Positions 1-8,668 of a stretch of DNA of 64,000 nt are shown here, one piece after another. The notes under the pieces are model-generated. The model ran no database searches and was not told the DNA's origin. It worked only from the letters and a program-made list of their open reading frames with translations. Origin of the DNA: DASVCS01 sp036381495 (GTDB lineage: Bacteria; Gemmatimonadota; Gemmatimonadetes; Longimicrobiales; RSA9); the NCBI GenBank assembly GCA_036381495.1, contig DASVCS010000141.1, forward strand, positions 17,096 through 81,095, in the 5' to 3' direction. Position numbers and translations under genes: made by a program. Positions within the stretch are counted from its first letter, which is position 1, and each line of letters opens with the position of its first letter.

Positions 1-158
1 AATACTGAGATGCCGGCATCGACGGAAAGGTTGCGTCGCGCGCGCGTCCGCGGCCCTTCCCGCCTGCCGTCGTCCGGGGTGCCGCTCGGGCTTCGCGATG
101 CCGTCGCGGCCGCCCGCCCGATCGACGCCGTCGCGGCCGCGCGACTCGCGAGCGTGAG

Positions 159-180
159 CGGACGGACGGCGGTCCGTCCG
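159..180 (-). terminator. Hairpin after the Ycf48-like gene
   Basis: A perfect 9-bp inverted repeat (CGGACGGAC, 4-base loop, GTCCGTCCG) sits two bases beyond the stop codon of the minus-strand gene at 182-1711. There is no T-run on the far side, so it may be a 3'-end stabilising hairpin rather than a classical intrinsic terminator. Bases 1-158 hold only a short direct repeat (GCCGTCGCGGCCGC at about 99 and 129) and no convincing gene. Confidence 0.45.
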
Positions 181-181
181 C

Positions 182-1711
182 TCAGCCCGTGCCCTCCTCC
201 ACGCCGCACCCCTCCCGCCGCCGGGTATCGGTGATCTGGATGACCTTCCAACCGTCGTCGGTGCGGGCGAGCTGGAAGGCGTCCACGCCGCAGTGGCTGA
301 AGCGTCCGCCGGGGTAGAATCGGTAGAAGGCCCAGACCGTGGCGAGGTTGCCGTCGATGCGGATCTCGGGCTCGTAGATGCGTTCATCGAGTTCCTCCTG
401 TGCGCCGCCCACGGCCTGGAGGAAGCGGTCGATCGGGGTCTCGCCGACAACGGTCCGCCCCTGTCGCGTCGCGGCGGTCATGAGCCGGACCGAGGGGTGG
501 AAGGTGGAGCGCATCATGGCGGTGTCGCGCGCCCGCATCCCGTCGAAGAGCCGGCGGATGACGGCGAGCACGGCCTCCCGATCCGAGGCGCGCGCGGTCG
601 TGCCGGCGAACGCGCCCTGCCAGCGGGCAATGCGTCCGCCGGGCCCGGCGGCCCAGCCGGCGCGCGGCCCGGCAAAGGCGATCGTGTTGTAGCCGAGCGT
701 GTCGATCGCGGTCCAGCTCCGGCCATCATCGACCGAGTAGCCGGTCCCGGACGGGCCGGCGGCGACCAGAGTGGGCGTGGGCGCGCCGGGGACGTAGGCC
801 ACGCCGTAGCGCACCCCCGGGGGCGCGGCGCTCGCGACGAGCTGCCAGGTCCGGCCGCCGTCGTCCGTCCGCAGCACGTTCAGGCCGCCGCCGGTCCGGT
901 CCTGATAGTCGCCGCCGACGGCCACGCCGTGGAGCGTGTCACGGAACGCGATGCCGAAGATCCCGGCGGTCGCGCCACCCGGCAGCGGCGTCTCGGCAGC
1001 GGTCCAGGTGCGGCCGCCGTCGCTGGAACGGAGGACGCGCGCGACGCGCCCGCCGCCGGTTCCGATCCAGACGTGGCGGCTGCCGGCGACCGCGATGCCC
1101 GTGCCGCTGGCCGCGAAGCCGGCCTCGCCCTCGAGCGGCGGCGGGATGTCCGCGCGCGGCACCTCGCGCCAGTGTTCGCCGCCGTCGTCGGTCGTCACGA
1201 TCAGGAACGCGCCGTCGACCGGGTCACTGAACGCGACGCCGCGCTCGGCGTCCCAGAACGCCATTCCGTCGAAGAAGACGCCCGCCTTGCGCTGCCGGTA
1301 CTGGAGCGTCCAGTGCTCGCCGCCATCCGTGGTCCGGTAGATCCGCGCCTCGCCGCCCTCGAAGCTGGTGCCGAGCAGGTAGGCGGACCGTGCGTCGACG
1401 GCGTGCGCATCGATGAAGAAGAGCGACGCCGCGCCGGGGACGGTGTCGGCCGTCCACGTGCGCCCGCCGTCCGTGGTGCGCGCGAACACGCCGCCGCGCC
1501 CGCCGGCCCAGGCCACGTCCGCGCCGGCGGCCGAGAGCCCCCGGAACTCGGCGGCCGTCCCGCTCTGCTGTGGAGTCCAAGCGGGCATCTGCCCGTAAGC
1601 CATCGTCGGGGCGCTGGCCGTGCTCGCGGCCGCGGCGGCGATCGCGGCGAGGGCCGTCACCAGCGGCCGCGGGCGTGGGCGCAAGAACGCGGAAACGAAG
1701 ACGAGCGACAT
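182..1711 (-). CDS. Secreted Ycf48-like (BNR/Asp-box) beta-propeller fused to an NTF2/SnoaL-like domain
   Basis: 509 residues. The ATG at 1711 is chosen because CGGAGGT lies 5 bases upstream and a hydrophobic export signal follows (about residues 12-40). Residues about 45-370 carry repeated Asp-box motifs (TTDGGRTW, TTDGGEHW, TDDGGEHW, SSDGGRTW, TDDGGRTW) typical of the Ycf48/sialidase-type seven-bladed propeller. The last ~130 residues change character and resemble the NTF2/SnoaL (DUF4440) fold, with a start such as DREAVLAVIRRLFDGM and a run of aromatic strand residues. Ycf48 propellers are assembly or binding modules; the substrate here is unknown. The fusion of a propeller with an NTF2 domain is inferred from one continuous frame. 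The propeller call is secure, the function is not. Confidence 0.85.
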   Translation of the reverse strand: MSLVFVSAFLRPRPRPLVTALAAIAAAAASTASAPTMAYGQMPAWTPQQSGTAAEFRGLSAAGADVAWAGGRGGVFARTTDGGRTWTADTVPGAASLFFIDAHAVDARSAYLLGTSFEGGEARIYRTTDGGEHWTLQYRQRKAGVFFDGMAFWDAERGVAFSDPVDGAFLIVTTDDGGEHWREVPRADIPPPLEGEAGFAASGTGIAVAGSRHVWIGTGGGRVARVLRSSDGGRTWTAAETPLPGGATAGIFGIAFRDTLHGVAVGGDYQDRTGGGLNVLRTDDGGRTWQLVASAAPPGVRYGVAYVPGAPTPTLVAAGPSGTGYSVDDGRSWTAIDTLGYNTIAFAGPRAGWAAGPGGRIARWQGAFAGTTARASDREAVLAVIRRLFDGMRARDTAMMRSTFHPSVRLMTAATRQGRTVVGETPIDRFLQAVGGAQEELDERIYEPEIRIDGNLATVWAFYRFYPGGRFSHCGVDAFQLARTDDGWKVIQITDTRRREGCGVEEGTG

Positions 1712-1823
1712 CACCGACCTCCGGGAAGTGGACCGTTCCGGCGAGCGCGCCGGAAGGGCATGCGGGGAGGATGGGGGCGTCCGGGCGCTCCGGCAAGGGT
1801 GGACGCGCGGAAGCGGTCGCGCG

Positions 1824-3542
1824 TTACGCCGAGCGGCGTGCGGCGGTGCGTGCCGCCGCGCGGCGCAGCTCGCGGGCGAGGGCGGCGCGGTAGCGCAGCG
1901 CCTCCGCGTGGAGGCGGGCGCGATCGAAGTCGTCCAACGCCTCGCGGGCGGAGAGGGTGGCATCGGCCAGCCAGTACGCCGCGTAAGGTGCGCGGCAGGC
2001 CGCCACGGCGTCGTCGAGCAGCGCGGCGTCATCGCCCGCGGCGGCCGCGCAGCGGCGCGTGATCCCGGCGATGACGTCGTCGTCCAGCGAGAACTCGATG
2101 GCGGCGCCGGCCAGGTCCCAGGCGACATCGGCGGGACCGGGGAGCCGCAGTCCATCGCCGTGGTCGAGTGCGTCCACCTTGCGATAGCCGGCGGGGGTGC
2201 GGAGCCATTCGTGAGGTTGGAGCCGACCGTCCGGGATGACCGCCTCGCGGGCGGGGAGTCGGTCCAGGAGGCGGGCGGCGGCGGCGAGTCCGCCGGCTCG
2301 GGGCCCGAGCGCCTCGGCAGCGTTGGTGCAGAGCATGTCGAGGATCGGTCCGGTCTCGACCGGGCGGCCGGTGCGGAAGAGCGGCGCCCGCGCGCACAGG
2401 TAGCGGTCGAGGGCGGTGATGAAATCCGCCTCCCGGGCGACGCGGCGATCCGCGGGCGAACCCTCGATCCACGGGCGGACCAGGAACCCGTCCGAGAAGT
2501 CGCGCGGCTCGGCGGCGAGGCCGGCCTCGGCCAGCCGGGTGGCGCGGGCCGCCGAAGCCACGCCCCAGCGGCCGAGCCCCGCGAAGCGGATCAGATAGGC
2601 GACGCCGTCGTCATCACGCGCGTAGTGCTTCGATCGTTCGTGGCCGGTGCAGGCGGGCACGGCCGCGCCGCCGCGGACGAGGCGGCGCCATTCGCCCGCG
2701 GAGAGGTCGCGTGGCGCGGAGAGGCCGAGGCGCGCCGCGACGCGCGCCGGCCGGGGATCGCCGGCCGGCGGCGGGTACTTGCGTGCCGCATCGAACCACG
2801 CCCGCCGGCCACGGTCGGCGAGGGACGGTCCTCCCGTGTGGCTGGGGAAGAGGACGATGCGCGCTTCGGCGATGCCGAGATCGCGGAGCCAACGGGCCGT
2901 GGCGGCCATGGTCTCGCCCGTAGCGCCCGGCCCCTCGTCGACGATCAGGACATCGGCACCATCGGCGAGCCAGGCGGCGAGTTGCGCGACCAGGGAGGCA
3001 TCGGCCCGGATGTGCCGGGCGCCGGTCCGGCCGCGTGGCCGGACCGTGACCGTCCGGGCGCTACCGAGAACCGTGGCCACGACTGCGGACAGGCTCGTGC
3101 CGATGCTGCGGATACCGATGACCACGGCCCGCTCGGCGTGCGATCGGCCGACGGCCCGGCGATAGCGCTCGGCCGCCGCGGCATAGCCGGCAGGATCGAG
3201 CGCGTAATGCACGTACCCCTCGGGCGCATGGACGACGGCGCGACGCGGTGCGGCGGCGAACGCGTCGAGCGCGGCCACCGCGGCGCGCAGGTGGTGGTCC
3301 GCGGGCCGCCGCGCACGCGCCGCGAGGTACGCGGCGGCCGCCGCCATGGTTCCGCGACGCAGCGCCCGGTCCGGCGCGCCCCAACCATCGGCGAGGGGCC
3401 GGAGCGCGTCGACGACGGCCTGCTCGAGCTCACCGATCCCGACCAGCAGTGCGGCGGCATCGCCGGCGGCGGCGTGACGACGGAGGCGCACGACCTCGTC
3501 CGACGGTCGCAACGACTGCTGCGCATCCCGGTAGATCAACAC
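1824..3542 (-). CDS. Phosphoribosyltransferase-like domain fused to a possible APH/kinase-like domain
   Basis: 572 residues from a GTG at 3542. The start is set by GGAGGAGGGA 5-6 bases upstream; an ATG start would lie far upstream in implausible sequence. Residues about 130-235 contain a type I phosphoribosyltransferase core: a strand-loop IRSIGTSLSAVV at about 144, and a PRPP-loop-like VLIVDEGPGATGET at about 198-211. After residue ~300 the protein resembles aminoglycoside-phosphotransferase-type kinases, with DGFLVRPWIEG, then RLQPHEWL, then KVDALDHGDG and DVAWDLAGAAIE, but the usual HGDLHPGN loop is not intact. No pathway partner is adjacent; the divergent neighbour is an ECF sigma gene. 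I do not recognise a named family. The PRTase part is moderately sure and the kinase-like part is inference. Confidence 0.7.
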   Translation of the reverse strand: MLIYRDAQQSLRPSDEVVRLRRHAAAGDAAALLVGIGELEQAVVDALRPLADGWGAPDRALRRGTMAAAAAYLAARARRPADHHLRAAVAALDAFAAAPRRAVVHAPEGYVHYALDPAGYAAAAERYRRAVGRSHAERAVVIGIRSIGTSLSAVVATVLGSARTVTVRPRGRTGARHIRADASLVAQLAAWLADGADVLIVDEGPGATGETMAATARWLRDLGIAEARIVLFPSHTGGPSLADRGRRAWFDAARKYPPPAGDPRPARVAARLGLSAPRDLSAGEWRRLVRGGAAVPACTGHERSKHYARDDDGVAYLIRFAGLGRWGVASAARATRLAEAGLAAEPRDFSDGFLVRPWIEGSPADRRVAREADFITALDRYLCARAPLFRTGRPVETGPILDMLCTNAAEALGPRAGGLAAAARLLDRLPAREAVIPDGRLQPHEWLRTPAGYRKVDALDHGDGLRLPGPADVAWDLAGAAIEFSLDDDVIAGITRRCAAAAGDDAALLDDAVAACRAPYAAYWLADATLSAREALDDFDRARLHAEALRYRAALARELRRAAARTAARRSA

Positions 3543-3870
3543 GGGCGTCCCTCCTCCCGGGCGTCCAGCGGGCAAGGCGTGTGCCCTGGCGGGCTGCGGC
3601 GACGGCTCGTCGCGCCAGCCGCGTCGGGTCCGTCGGGCGCCTGGCGTGCTCCCGTCGACGGGCGGCAACGTGTCCGTGCGGCGTGCATCGCGGGCGGCGC
3701 GAGCCGCCGCGCGCGGCACGCGGCGCGCGCGGCGAGTGTATGGACGGGGCGCCATCCGTCGGTGGAGGGCCGGCGGGGCGGCCCGCTGCCCGCGCCGGGC
3801 CGGTGCCTGTCACAAGGGATCGACACGGCACGTTCATCAGGCAGACACACTCCTCGGTCCAACGGGCCCC
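3543..3870. other. Divergent intergenic region
   Basis: About 330 bases between the divergently transcribed PRTase fusion gene and the ECF sigma gene. Promoters for both must lie here. I see no convincing -35/-10 pair, gene or repeat. Open frames across it lack ribosome binding sites. Confidence 0.5.
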
Positions 3871-4368
3871 GTGGACTACGACGATTTCTTTCGGCGGGTC
3901 TACCCGTCGCTCTTTCGCTATCTCCATCGGCTGACCGGCGATGAGGATTCGGCCGAGGACATTGCACAGGAGTCCTTCGTGCGCCTGCTCCGGCAGCGGC
4001 TGCCGGAGCAGGAGGCGCGGCCGTGGCTGTTCACGGTGGCCATGAACCTGTTGCGGGACAGTGCGCGGAAGACGGCGCGCCGCGAGCGGCTACTGGTCGG
4101 CGCGCCGGTTGCTCCGTCTGCGGCGCCCGCACCGGATGTGCTGACGGAGCGCCGCGAAGCGGTGGATGGTGTACGCGCGGCGCTGGCGCAGTTGCCGGAA
4201 CGGGACCGGCGGCTGCTTCTGATGCGGGAGGAAGGCTTCTCGTACAACGAGATCGCGGGCGTGATCGGGGTTGCGCCCGGTTCGGTGGGCACGCTGCTCG
4301 CCCGCGCGCTTCGCCGGTTCTCGGCAGTATACCGGATGCACGAGGTGGAAGAAGATGCACATCAATGA
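3871..4368 (+). CDS. ECF-family RNA polymerase sigma factor
   Basis: 165 residues from GTG 3871. Region 2 is visible at about residues 2-60 (DDFFRRVYPSLFRYLHRL, then SAEDIAQESFVRLL), and region 4 at the C-terminus (LPERDRRLLLMREEGFSYNEIAGVIG, as separate recognisable blocks, followed by GSVGTLLARALRRF). Regions 3 and 1.1 are absent, as in ECF sigmas. The start is uncertain: no strong ribosome binding site precedes 3871, but the only in-frame ATG (3646) would add about 75 arginine-rich residues unlike the family. Its 3' end overlaps the anti-sigma gene by 14 bases, indicating translational coupling. It probably directs transcription of the anti-sigma/TonB-receptor operon. Confidence 0.85.
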   Translation: MDYDDFFRRVYPSLFRYLHRLTGDEDSAEDIAQESFVRLLRQRLPEQEARPWLFTVAMNLLRDSARKTARRERLLVGAPVAPSAAPAPDVLTERREAVDGVRAALAQLPERDRRLLLMREEGFSYNEIAGVIGVAPGSVGTLLARALRRFSAVYRMHEVEEDAHQ

Positions 4369-5131
4369 GGGTCGGCTCCAGGCGCTCCTGGACGGCGAGT
4401 TGGATGCCGTCGAGCGCGCCGCGGTCGCCACGCACGTGGAGGGGTGCACGACGTGCGGGGCGGAGCTGGACGGGCTACGTGCGGCGGCGGTGCGGCTGTC
4501 GAACGCGCTCCGGCGACTCGATGTGCCGGCGCCGGTCGACCGGGCGTGGGCGCGGCTGGGGCAACGGCGTGCGGCCGAGCGGGCGGCGGCGGTGCGGCGT
4601 GCGCTCCTGCGTGCCGCGGCGATGATCGTGGGCTGCGCTGCGGTGGCGGCGGCGGCGTTGCCCGGCTCGCCGGTCCGCGCGTGGATCGGCGAGGTCTGGG
4701 GCGGGGCGGCGGAGAAGTTGGCCGAGCCGACGGTGGCACCCGCGCCGGCCGTCCCGGTGCAGGCGCCCGCGCCGGGGCCCGCCGGCGTCTCGATCTTGCC
4801 TTCGCAGGGGCGTGTCCGCATCCTGATCGAGGGAGCGGTACCGGAGACCCGGCTACGGGTGCGGCTCACGAGCGGCGAGCGGGTCGCGGTCTACGTGTAC
4901 GGCGCATCCGGTGCGCGATTCCGCACCGGTGCGGATCGGATCGCGGTGGCGGGTGCCGGTCCGGGCGAGGTGCGCATCGAGGTGCCGTCGTCGCTGGCGA
5001 ACGCGACCGTCGAGGTGGACGGCCGGCTTCTCGTGGCGAAGGATGGCGCCCAGCTCCGGTCGACGGTCGACTCGATCCGCCCTGGTACCGAAGTGCTGCT
5101 CCCGCTCGGTCCTGATCCATCGTCCCGGTAG
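4355..5131 (+). CDS. Zinc-finger-type membrane anti-sigma factor
   Basis: 258 residues. The N-terminal cytoplasmic part has the zf-HC2/ZAS signature HVEGCTTC (about residues 27-34) after a helix ending in LLDGELDAVERAAV, which is how ZAS anti-sigmas hold their sigma. One membrane span follows at about residues 88-106 (AAAMIVGCAAVAAAALPG). A proline/alanine-rich linker and a beta-rich C-terminal domain (about 150-258, ILIEGAVPETRLRVRLTSGE) then face the periplasm and are the likely sensor. The gene overlaps the upstream sigma gene and lies 6 bases before the TonB-dependent receptor, so the three form one unit. The periplasmic domain is not a FecR domain that I recognise. Confidence 0.85.
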   Translation: MHINEGRLQALLDGELDAVERAAVATHVEGCTTCGAELDGLRAAAVRLSNALRRLDVPAPVDRAWARLGQRRAAERAAAVRRALLRAAAMIVGCAAVAAAALPGSPVRAWIGEVWGGAAEKLAEPTVAPAPAVPVQAPAPGPAGVSILPSQGRVRILIEGAVPETRLRVRLTSGERVAVYVYGASGARFRTGADRIAVAGAGPGEVRIEVPSSLANATVEVDGRLLVAKDGAQLRSTVDSIRPGTEVLLPLGPDPSSR

Positions 5132-5137
5132 GCGCTC

Positions 5138-7411
5138 ATGCTACTTCCACTCGCCCTGACCGCGCTGGCGGTGCTCGCACCGCCCCAGGATCCGCAACCG
5201 GGTATGCTGCGGGGGCGGGTGTTGAGTGCGCAGACGGGCGCGCCGGTCTCGTACGCGCGCGTCGAGGTGCCGGACACGCCGGAACCGCTCGCGACGGTCG
5301 CGGACAGTGCCGGCCGCTACGTCCTGCGCCGGGTGCCGGCGGGACTGCATCGACTGCGTGCGAGCCGAGTGGGCCACGCGCCGCTGGAGATCGAGGTCTT
5401 CGTTCCACCGGGGCAGGAAGTCGTGCTGGATCTGTCGCTCGCGTTGCGCCCGGTGGCATTGCCTCCCGTCACGGCACGGGCGAACGCCGGCTCGACGATC
5501 TCGGACACGACGAGTGCGGCGCCACCCGAGCTCGCGCCGGCCACGATCCACACGATCGATGCGACGCCCGGCGTGGCGGAGCTGGGGCTGGGCACGACGC
5601 TGCGGACGCCGAGCACGGAGCCGGCCGACCCCTCGGATGTGCTGTACGTCCGCGGCGCGCCGGCCGACCTGAAGCTGGTTCTGCTGGACGGCGCACCGGT
5701 CTACTCGCCGTTCCATCTGGGCGGGCTGATCCCGGCGTTCGAACCGGACGTGCTCCGGTCGGCGGACCTGTACGTGGGCGGCGCGCCCGCACGCTACGAC
5801 GGCGGGCTGTCCTACGTGCTGGACCTCGAGACCCGGGCGGGACGCCGCAACGATTTCCGGGTCTCCGGCGCGGCGGATCTCGTGTCGGGGCGGCTCCGGC
5901 TCGAGGGACCGCTCGGCGAGCGCGCCGGATTCCTGATCGGTGGCCGGGCAGTCCACGGCGCGGGCGCGGAGTGGGCGGTCCAGGGTGGGTTTCCGTACGC
6001 CTACGCGGACGGCCTCGGGCGCGTCGACGTCAGCATCGGCGAGGAGAGTGCGCTGGGGCTGACCGGTTTCTGGAACCACGAGTCGGTCCGTCTCGGCACG
6101 TCGCGCTGGCCGCACGCGGCCGCCGAGTGGGGCAACCGTTCCGGCTCGCTGCGGTTCAACGGGCCGCTGGCGGGCGGCAAGGTGGAGCTGACGGCGGCGT
6201 TCGGAGGGTACCGTGCGCGCCTGCCGCTGGACACCACGCACCAGGTTCCCACGGACGGGACCGCCCGACGGGTGCGCCTGAACGCGGAGCTGTCGCGAAC
6301 CAACGGCTCGACGAACATCCGTTACGGCGTGTCCTACGATCGCATTGCCATTGCGTACCGAACGCAGCCGGCGTCTCCCGCGCCCGCCACGCTCCGGGCC
6401 GATGCTTCGGCGGTGGGCGAGGTCGCGGGCGCCTACGTGGACGTGGGGTGGCAACCGGCGCGGGCGCTGACGTTGCGCGGCGGCCTGCGGACGGACGTCT
6501 TCGCGCCGGGCGCGAAAGTGCGCTTCGCCCCGCGCATCTCCGCCGCGCTCCTGCTCTCCGAGCGTGCCGTCCTGCGGCTCGCGGCCGGCCGATATCGACA
6601 GTTCGTGCGGTCACCGGGCCCGCTCGTCCTGCCGACGGAGGATGCGGCCAAGCCGCTGGTCTACACGCCGCCGCCACTGACGCTCGCCTCCGCGTCACAC
6701 GTCGTCCTCGGCCTGGAACAGGAGCTCGCCGATGCACTGCGGCTCGGAGTCGAGGGCTTCTTCAAGGTCTTCGAAGACGTCCCCGTGGTCGTGACATCCA
6801 CCGGCCGCGACGACGAGCCATCGGGCGCGCGCACGGAACTGTCGCGCGCGCACGCCTCCGGCGTGGACCTCTGGCTGCGCCGGAGCCGGGGGCGATTGAC
6901 CGGCTGGCTCGGCTACTCCCTCTCGTGGATCTGGACGGTCGACGGTGGGGCGACGGCCAGTGACCTCTTCTCGGGCCGGCAGATGCTGAGTGCGGGGGCG
7001 GCCGGCCCGCTCGGAGGCCACGGCCGCTTTTCCATCCGGTTCGCCTACGGCGCCGGACTCCCCTACTCCGCTCTCGCGGCGGACGATGTCATGGCGCCCC
7101 CACCCGACGGGACGTTCGCACCGGCGTCCGTTCGCGCGTTCAGCGGCGTCGAGATGGCGAACCAGACGGCACCGCAACTCCCGGACGCGCCCGACGAACC
7201 GTACCTCCGGCTGGACGCGGAGATCTCCCGGCCGTGGACCACACGCTGGGGTGGCAGGACGATCACCATCACGCCGTACCTCAAGGTGCTCAACGCCCTG
7301 AACCGGCGCGATGCCCTGTTCTACCACGCCGGTGCTGCCGCGGATGGCGAACCGCAACCGCTCGCGGAGCTGCCGTTCCTCCCCGTCTTCGGCGTGGAGT
7401 GGACGTTCTAG
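5138..7411 (+). CDS. TonB-dependent outer-membrane receptor with N-terminal carboxypeptidase-regulatory-like domain
   Basis: 757 residues with a short export signal (LLPLALTALAVLAPP). A CarboxypepD_reg-like beta sandwich occupies about residues 25-115 (GRVLSAQTGAPVSYARVEV, SAGRYVLRRVPAGLHRL). The plug domain is at about 120-240, with the strand/loop VLYVRGAPADLKLVLLDGAP and the RYDGGLSYVLDL element. The rest is a beta barrel ending in the outer-membrane insertion signature GVEWTF with a terminal phenylalanine. Such receptors import siderophores, cobalamin, glycans or peptides using TonB energy; the ligand cannot be told here. It follows sigma and anti-sigma genes with 6 bases of spacing, an arrangement suggesting surface-signal control, although no N-terminal FecA-type signalling domain is evident. 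Confidence 0.9.
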   Translation: MLLPLALTALAVLAPPQDPQPGMLRGRVLSAQTGAPVSYARVEVPDTPEPLATVADSAGRYVLRRVPAGLHRLRASRVGHAPLEIEVFVPPGQEVVLDLSLALRPVALPPVTARANAGSTISDTTSAAPPELAPATIHTIDATPGVAELGLGTTLRTPSTEPADPSDVLYVRGAPADLKLVLLDGAPVYSPFHLGGLIPAFEPDVLRSADLYVGGAPARYDGGLSYVLDLETRAGRRNDFRVSGAADLVSGRLRLEGPLGERAGFLIGGRAVHGAGAEWAVQGGFPYAYADGLGRVDVSIGEESALGLTGFWNHESVRLGTSRWPHAAAEWGNRSGSLRFNGPLAGGKVELTAAFGGYRARLPLDTTHQVPTDGTARRVRLNAELSRTNGSTNIRYGVSYDRIAIAYRTQPASPAPATLRADASAVGEVAGAYVDVGWQPARALTLRGGLRTDVFAPGAKVRFAPRISAALLLSERAVLRLAAGRYRQFVRSPGPLVLPTEDAAKPLVYTPPPLTLASASHVVLGLEQELADALRLGVEGFFKVFEDVPVVVTSTGRDDEPSGARTELSRAHASGVDLWLRRSRGRLTGWLGYSLSWIWTVDGGATASDLFSGRQMLSAGAAGPLGGHGRFSIRFAYGAGLPYSALAADDVMAPPPDGTFAPASVRAFSGVEMANQTAPQLPDAPDEPYLRLDAEISRPWTTRWGGRTITITPYLKVLNALNRRDALFYHAGAAADGEPQPLAELPFLPVFGVEWTF

Positions 7412-7472
7412 AAGGGCTGGGCCAGGGCTGAAATCGGAGGAGGCTTCGGATTCGGGGTGGACGCGCGCTGCT

Positions 7473-8147
7473 TCATTCGGCTTCGCGGAGCCATTCGTAT
7501 CGGGCATCGGCGCCGGTCATCCAGTGCTGGTGGACCAACTCGATGGCGCGGTCGATCTCGCGCCGGCGCAGTGCCTCGATGATCTCCTCGTGCCAGCCCA
7601 ACGTGATCTCGACGCGTTGCGCCTGCCGCACGAACGAGTACGTGTACCGGTAGAGACGCTGTTTGAGAAGGCGCAGGATCTCGAGGATCTGCTCATTGTC
7701 GCACGCACTCACGAGCAAGCCATGCCACTCGTCGCCGAGTTGGATCACCGTTTCGAGGTCCTGCCGGCCCGGGTCCTTGCTCTCGACCGCCAGTTCGCGA
7801 TTGATCCGTTCCAGTTCGTCGACCAAGCGGGAGAGCTGCTCGGGCGTCAAATTCGCGAGGGAGCGCATGGCGATCCCCTCGAGGAGCCCGACGAACGCGT
7901 GCAGGTCGCGAGCGGTTTTCGGCCGTAGCGGAGCGACGGAGAACCCCTTGCCCTGGACGCTCTCGATGAACCCCTCGAACTCGAGGTGGATCAGGGCTTC
8001 CCGCAGAGGCGTACGACTCACGCCGAGTTCTTCGGCCAACTTGGATTCGTTGATCCTCGAACCCGGCTCGAGCTCTCCCGACAACAGGCGCATCAGGAGG
8101 ACCCGGCGCACCTCCGTCCGCAAAGGCTCACGCGAAATGATCGACAT
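7473..8147 (-). CDS. GntR-family (FadR/FCD-type) transcriptional regulator
   Basis: 224 residues. The ATG at 8147 is chosen because GGAG sits 8 bases upstream and the winged helix begins immediately. Residues about 5-70 form the GntR DNA-binding domain (LLSGELEPGSRINESKLAEE, then LGVSRTPLREAL). Residues about 75-215 are an all-helical FCD effector domain, including the metal-ligand-like pattern D...H...H (LGDEWHGLLVSAC; LGWHEEIIEAL; ELVHQHW). Proteins of this class usually repress transport and catabolism genes for small carboxylates or sugars. It is divergent, across about 520 bases, from a gene trio that includes a sodium:solute symporter, which makes that trio the best target guess. Confidence 0.92.
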   Translation of the reverse strand: MSIISREPLRTEVRRVLLMRLLSGELEPGSRINESKLAEELGVSRTPLREALIHLEFEGFIESVQGKGFSVAPLRPKTARDLHAFVGLLEGIAMRSLANLTPEQLSRLVDELERINRELAVESKDPGRQDLETVIQLGDEWHGLLVSACDNEQILEILRLLKQRLYRYTYSFVRQAQRVEITLGWHEEIIEALRRREIDRAIELVHQHWMTGADARYEWLREAE

Positions 8148-8668
8148 TAGTTCGGCTCCATGGATCTGTAGATCACGGATCGTGACGACCGGCGGCCAGC
8201 GCACGGGAACAGCAAACCGACAAAGATGTTGGAAGCCCCCGCGATAATGGTGGAGCCGGGCGCGGGCCGCACCGTCATCGATGTCCCGCTGCGCGACCGG
8301 GGTACACTGCGGCTTGCGCCGGATGGTCGCCGTGTGCGGGACGGCACAGTGTCGGAGCGCCCTGCCCCGTTCCCCCCGCGGCCCGGGGGGTGCCGATGCC
8401 GGCCGCCGCTCGGAAGGCGGGCGAGAGCGGTAGTAGTGTGGCCCGATCGCCGCCTCTTGTCAATGGATTCGTGTGCGGCCGCAGTCCGGCATCGATCGTT
8501 CGCGGCGCGGGGGATCGGATGCCCCGGCCGTCGTCTCGAGGCGCTCGGCCGGGCGGGTACACGGTAGCGCCGGAGCCCCGGCGGTGCTAACTCTCTTGGC
8601 GTGACGACGGCGGCCGCGGCGCGCGGCGGCCGGGACCGGATACAACGCGGCATCCGACATCGTGAACC
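8148..8668. other. Intergenic region upstream of GntR and the symporter genes
   Basis: About 520 bases of GC-rich sequence between divergent genes, with no coding frame I can support. It should hold the promoters of both transcripts and any operator for the GntR regulator, but no clear symmetric operator stands out. There is a local inverted repeat of CCGCGGCGCGCGGCGG type near 8618-8635. Confidence 0.4.

Noticed and set aside
1..158. Short open frame at the left edge of the window
   Set aside because: Ala/Arg-rich product without a binding site or domain; it lies over a short direct repeat.
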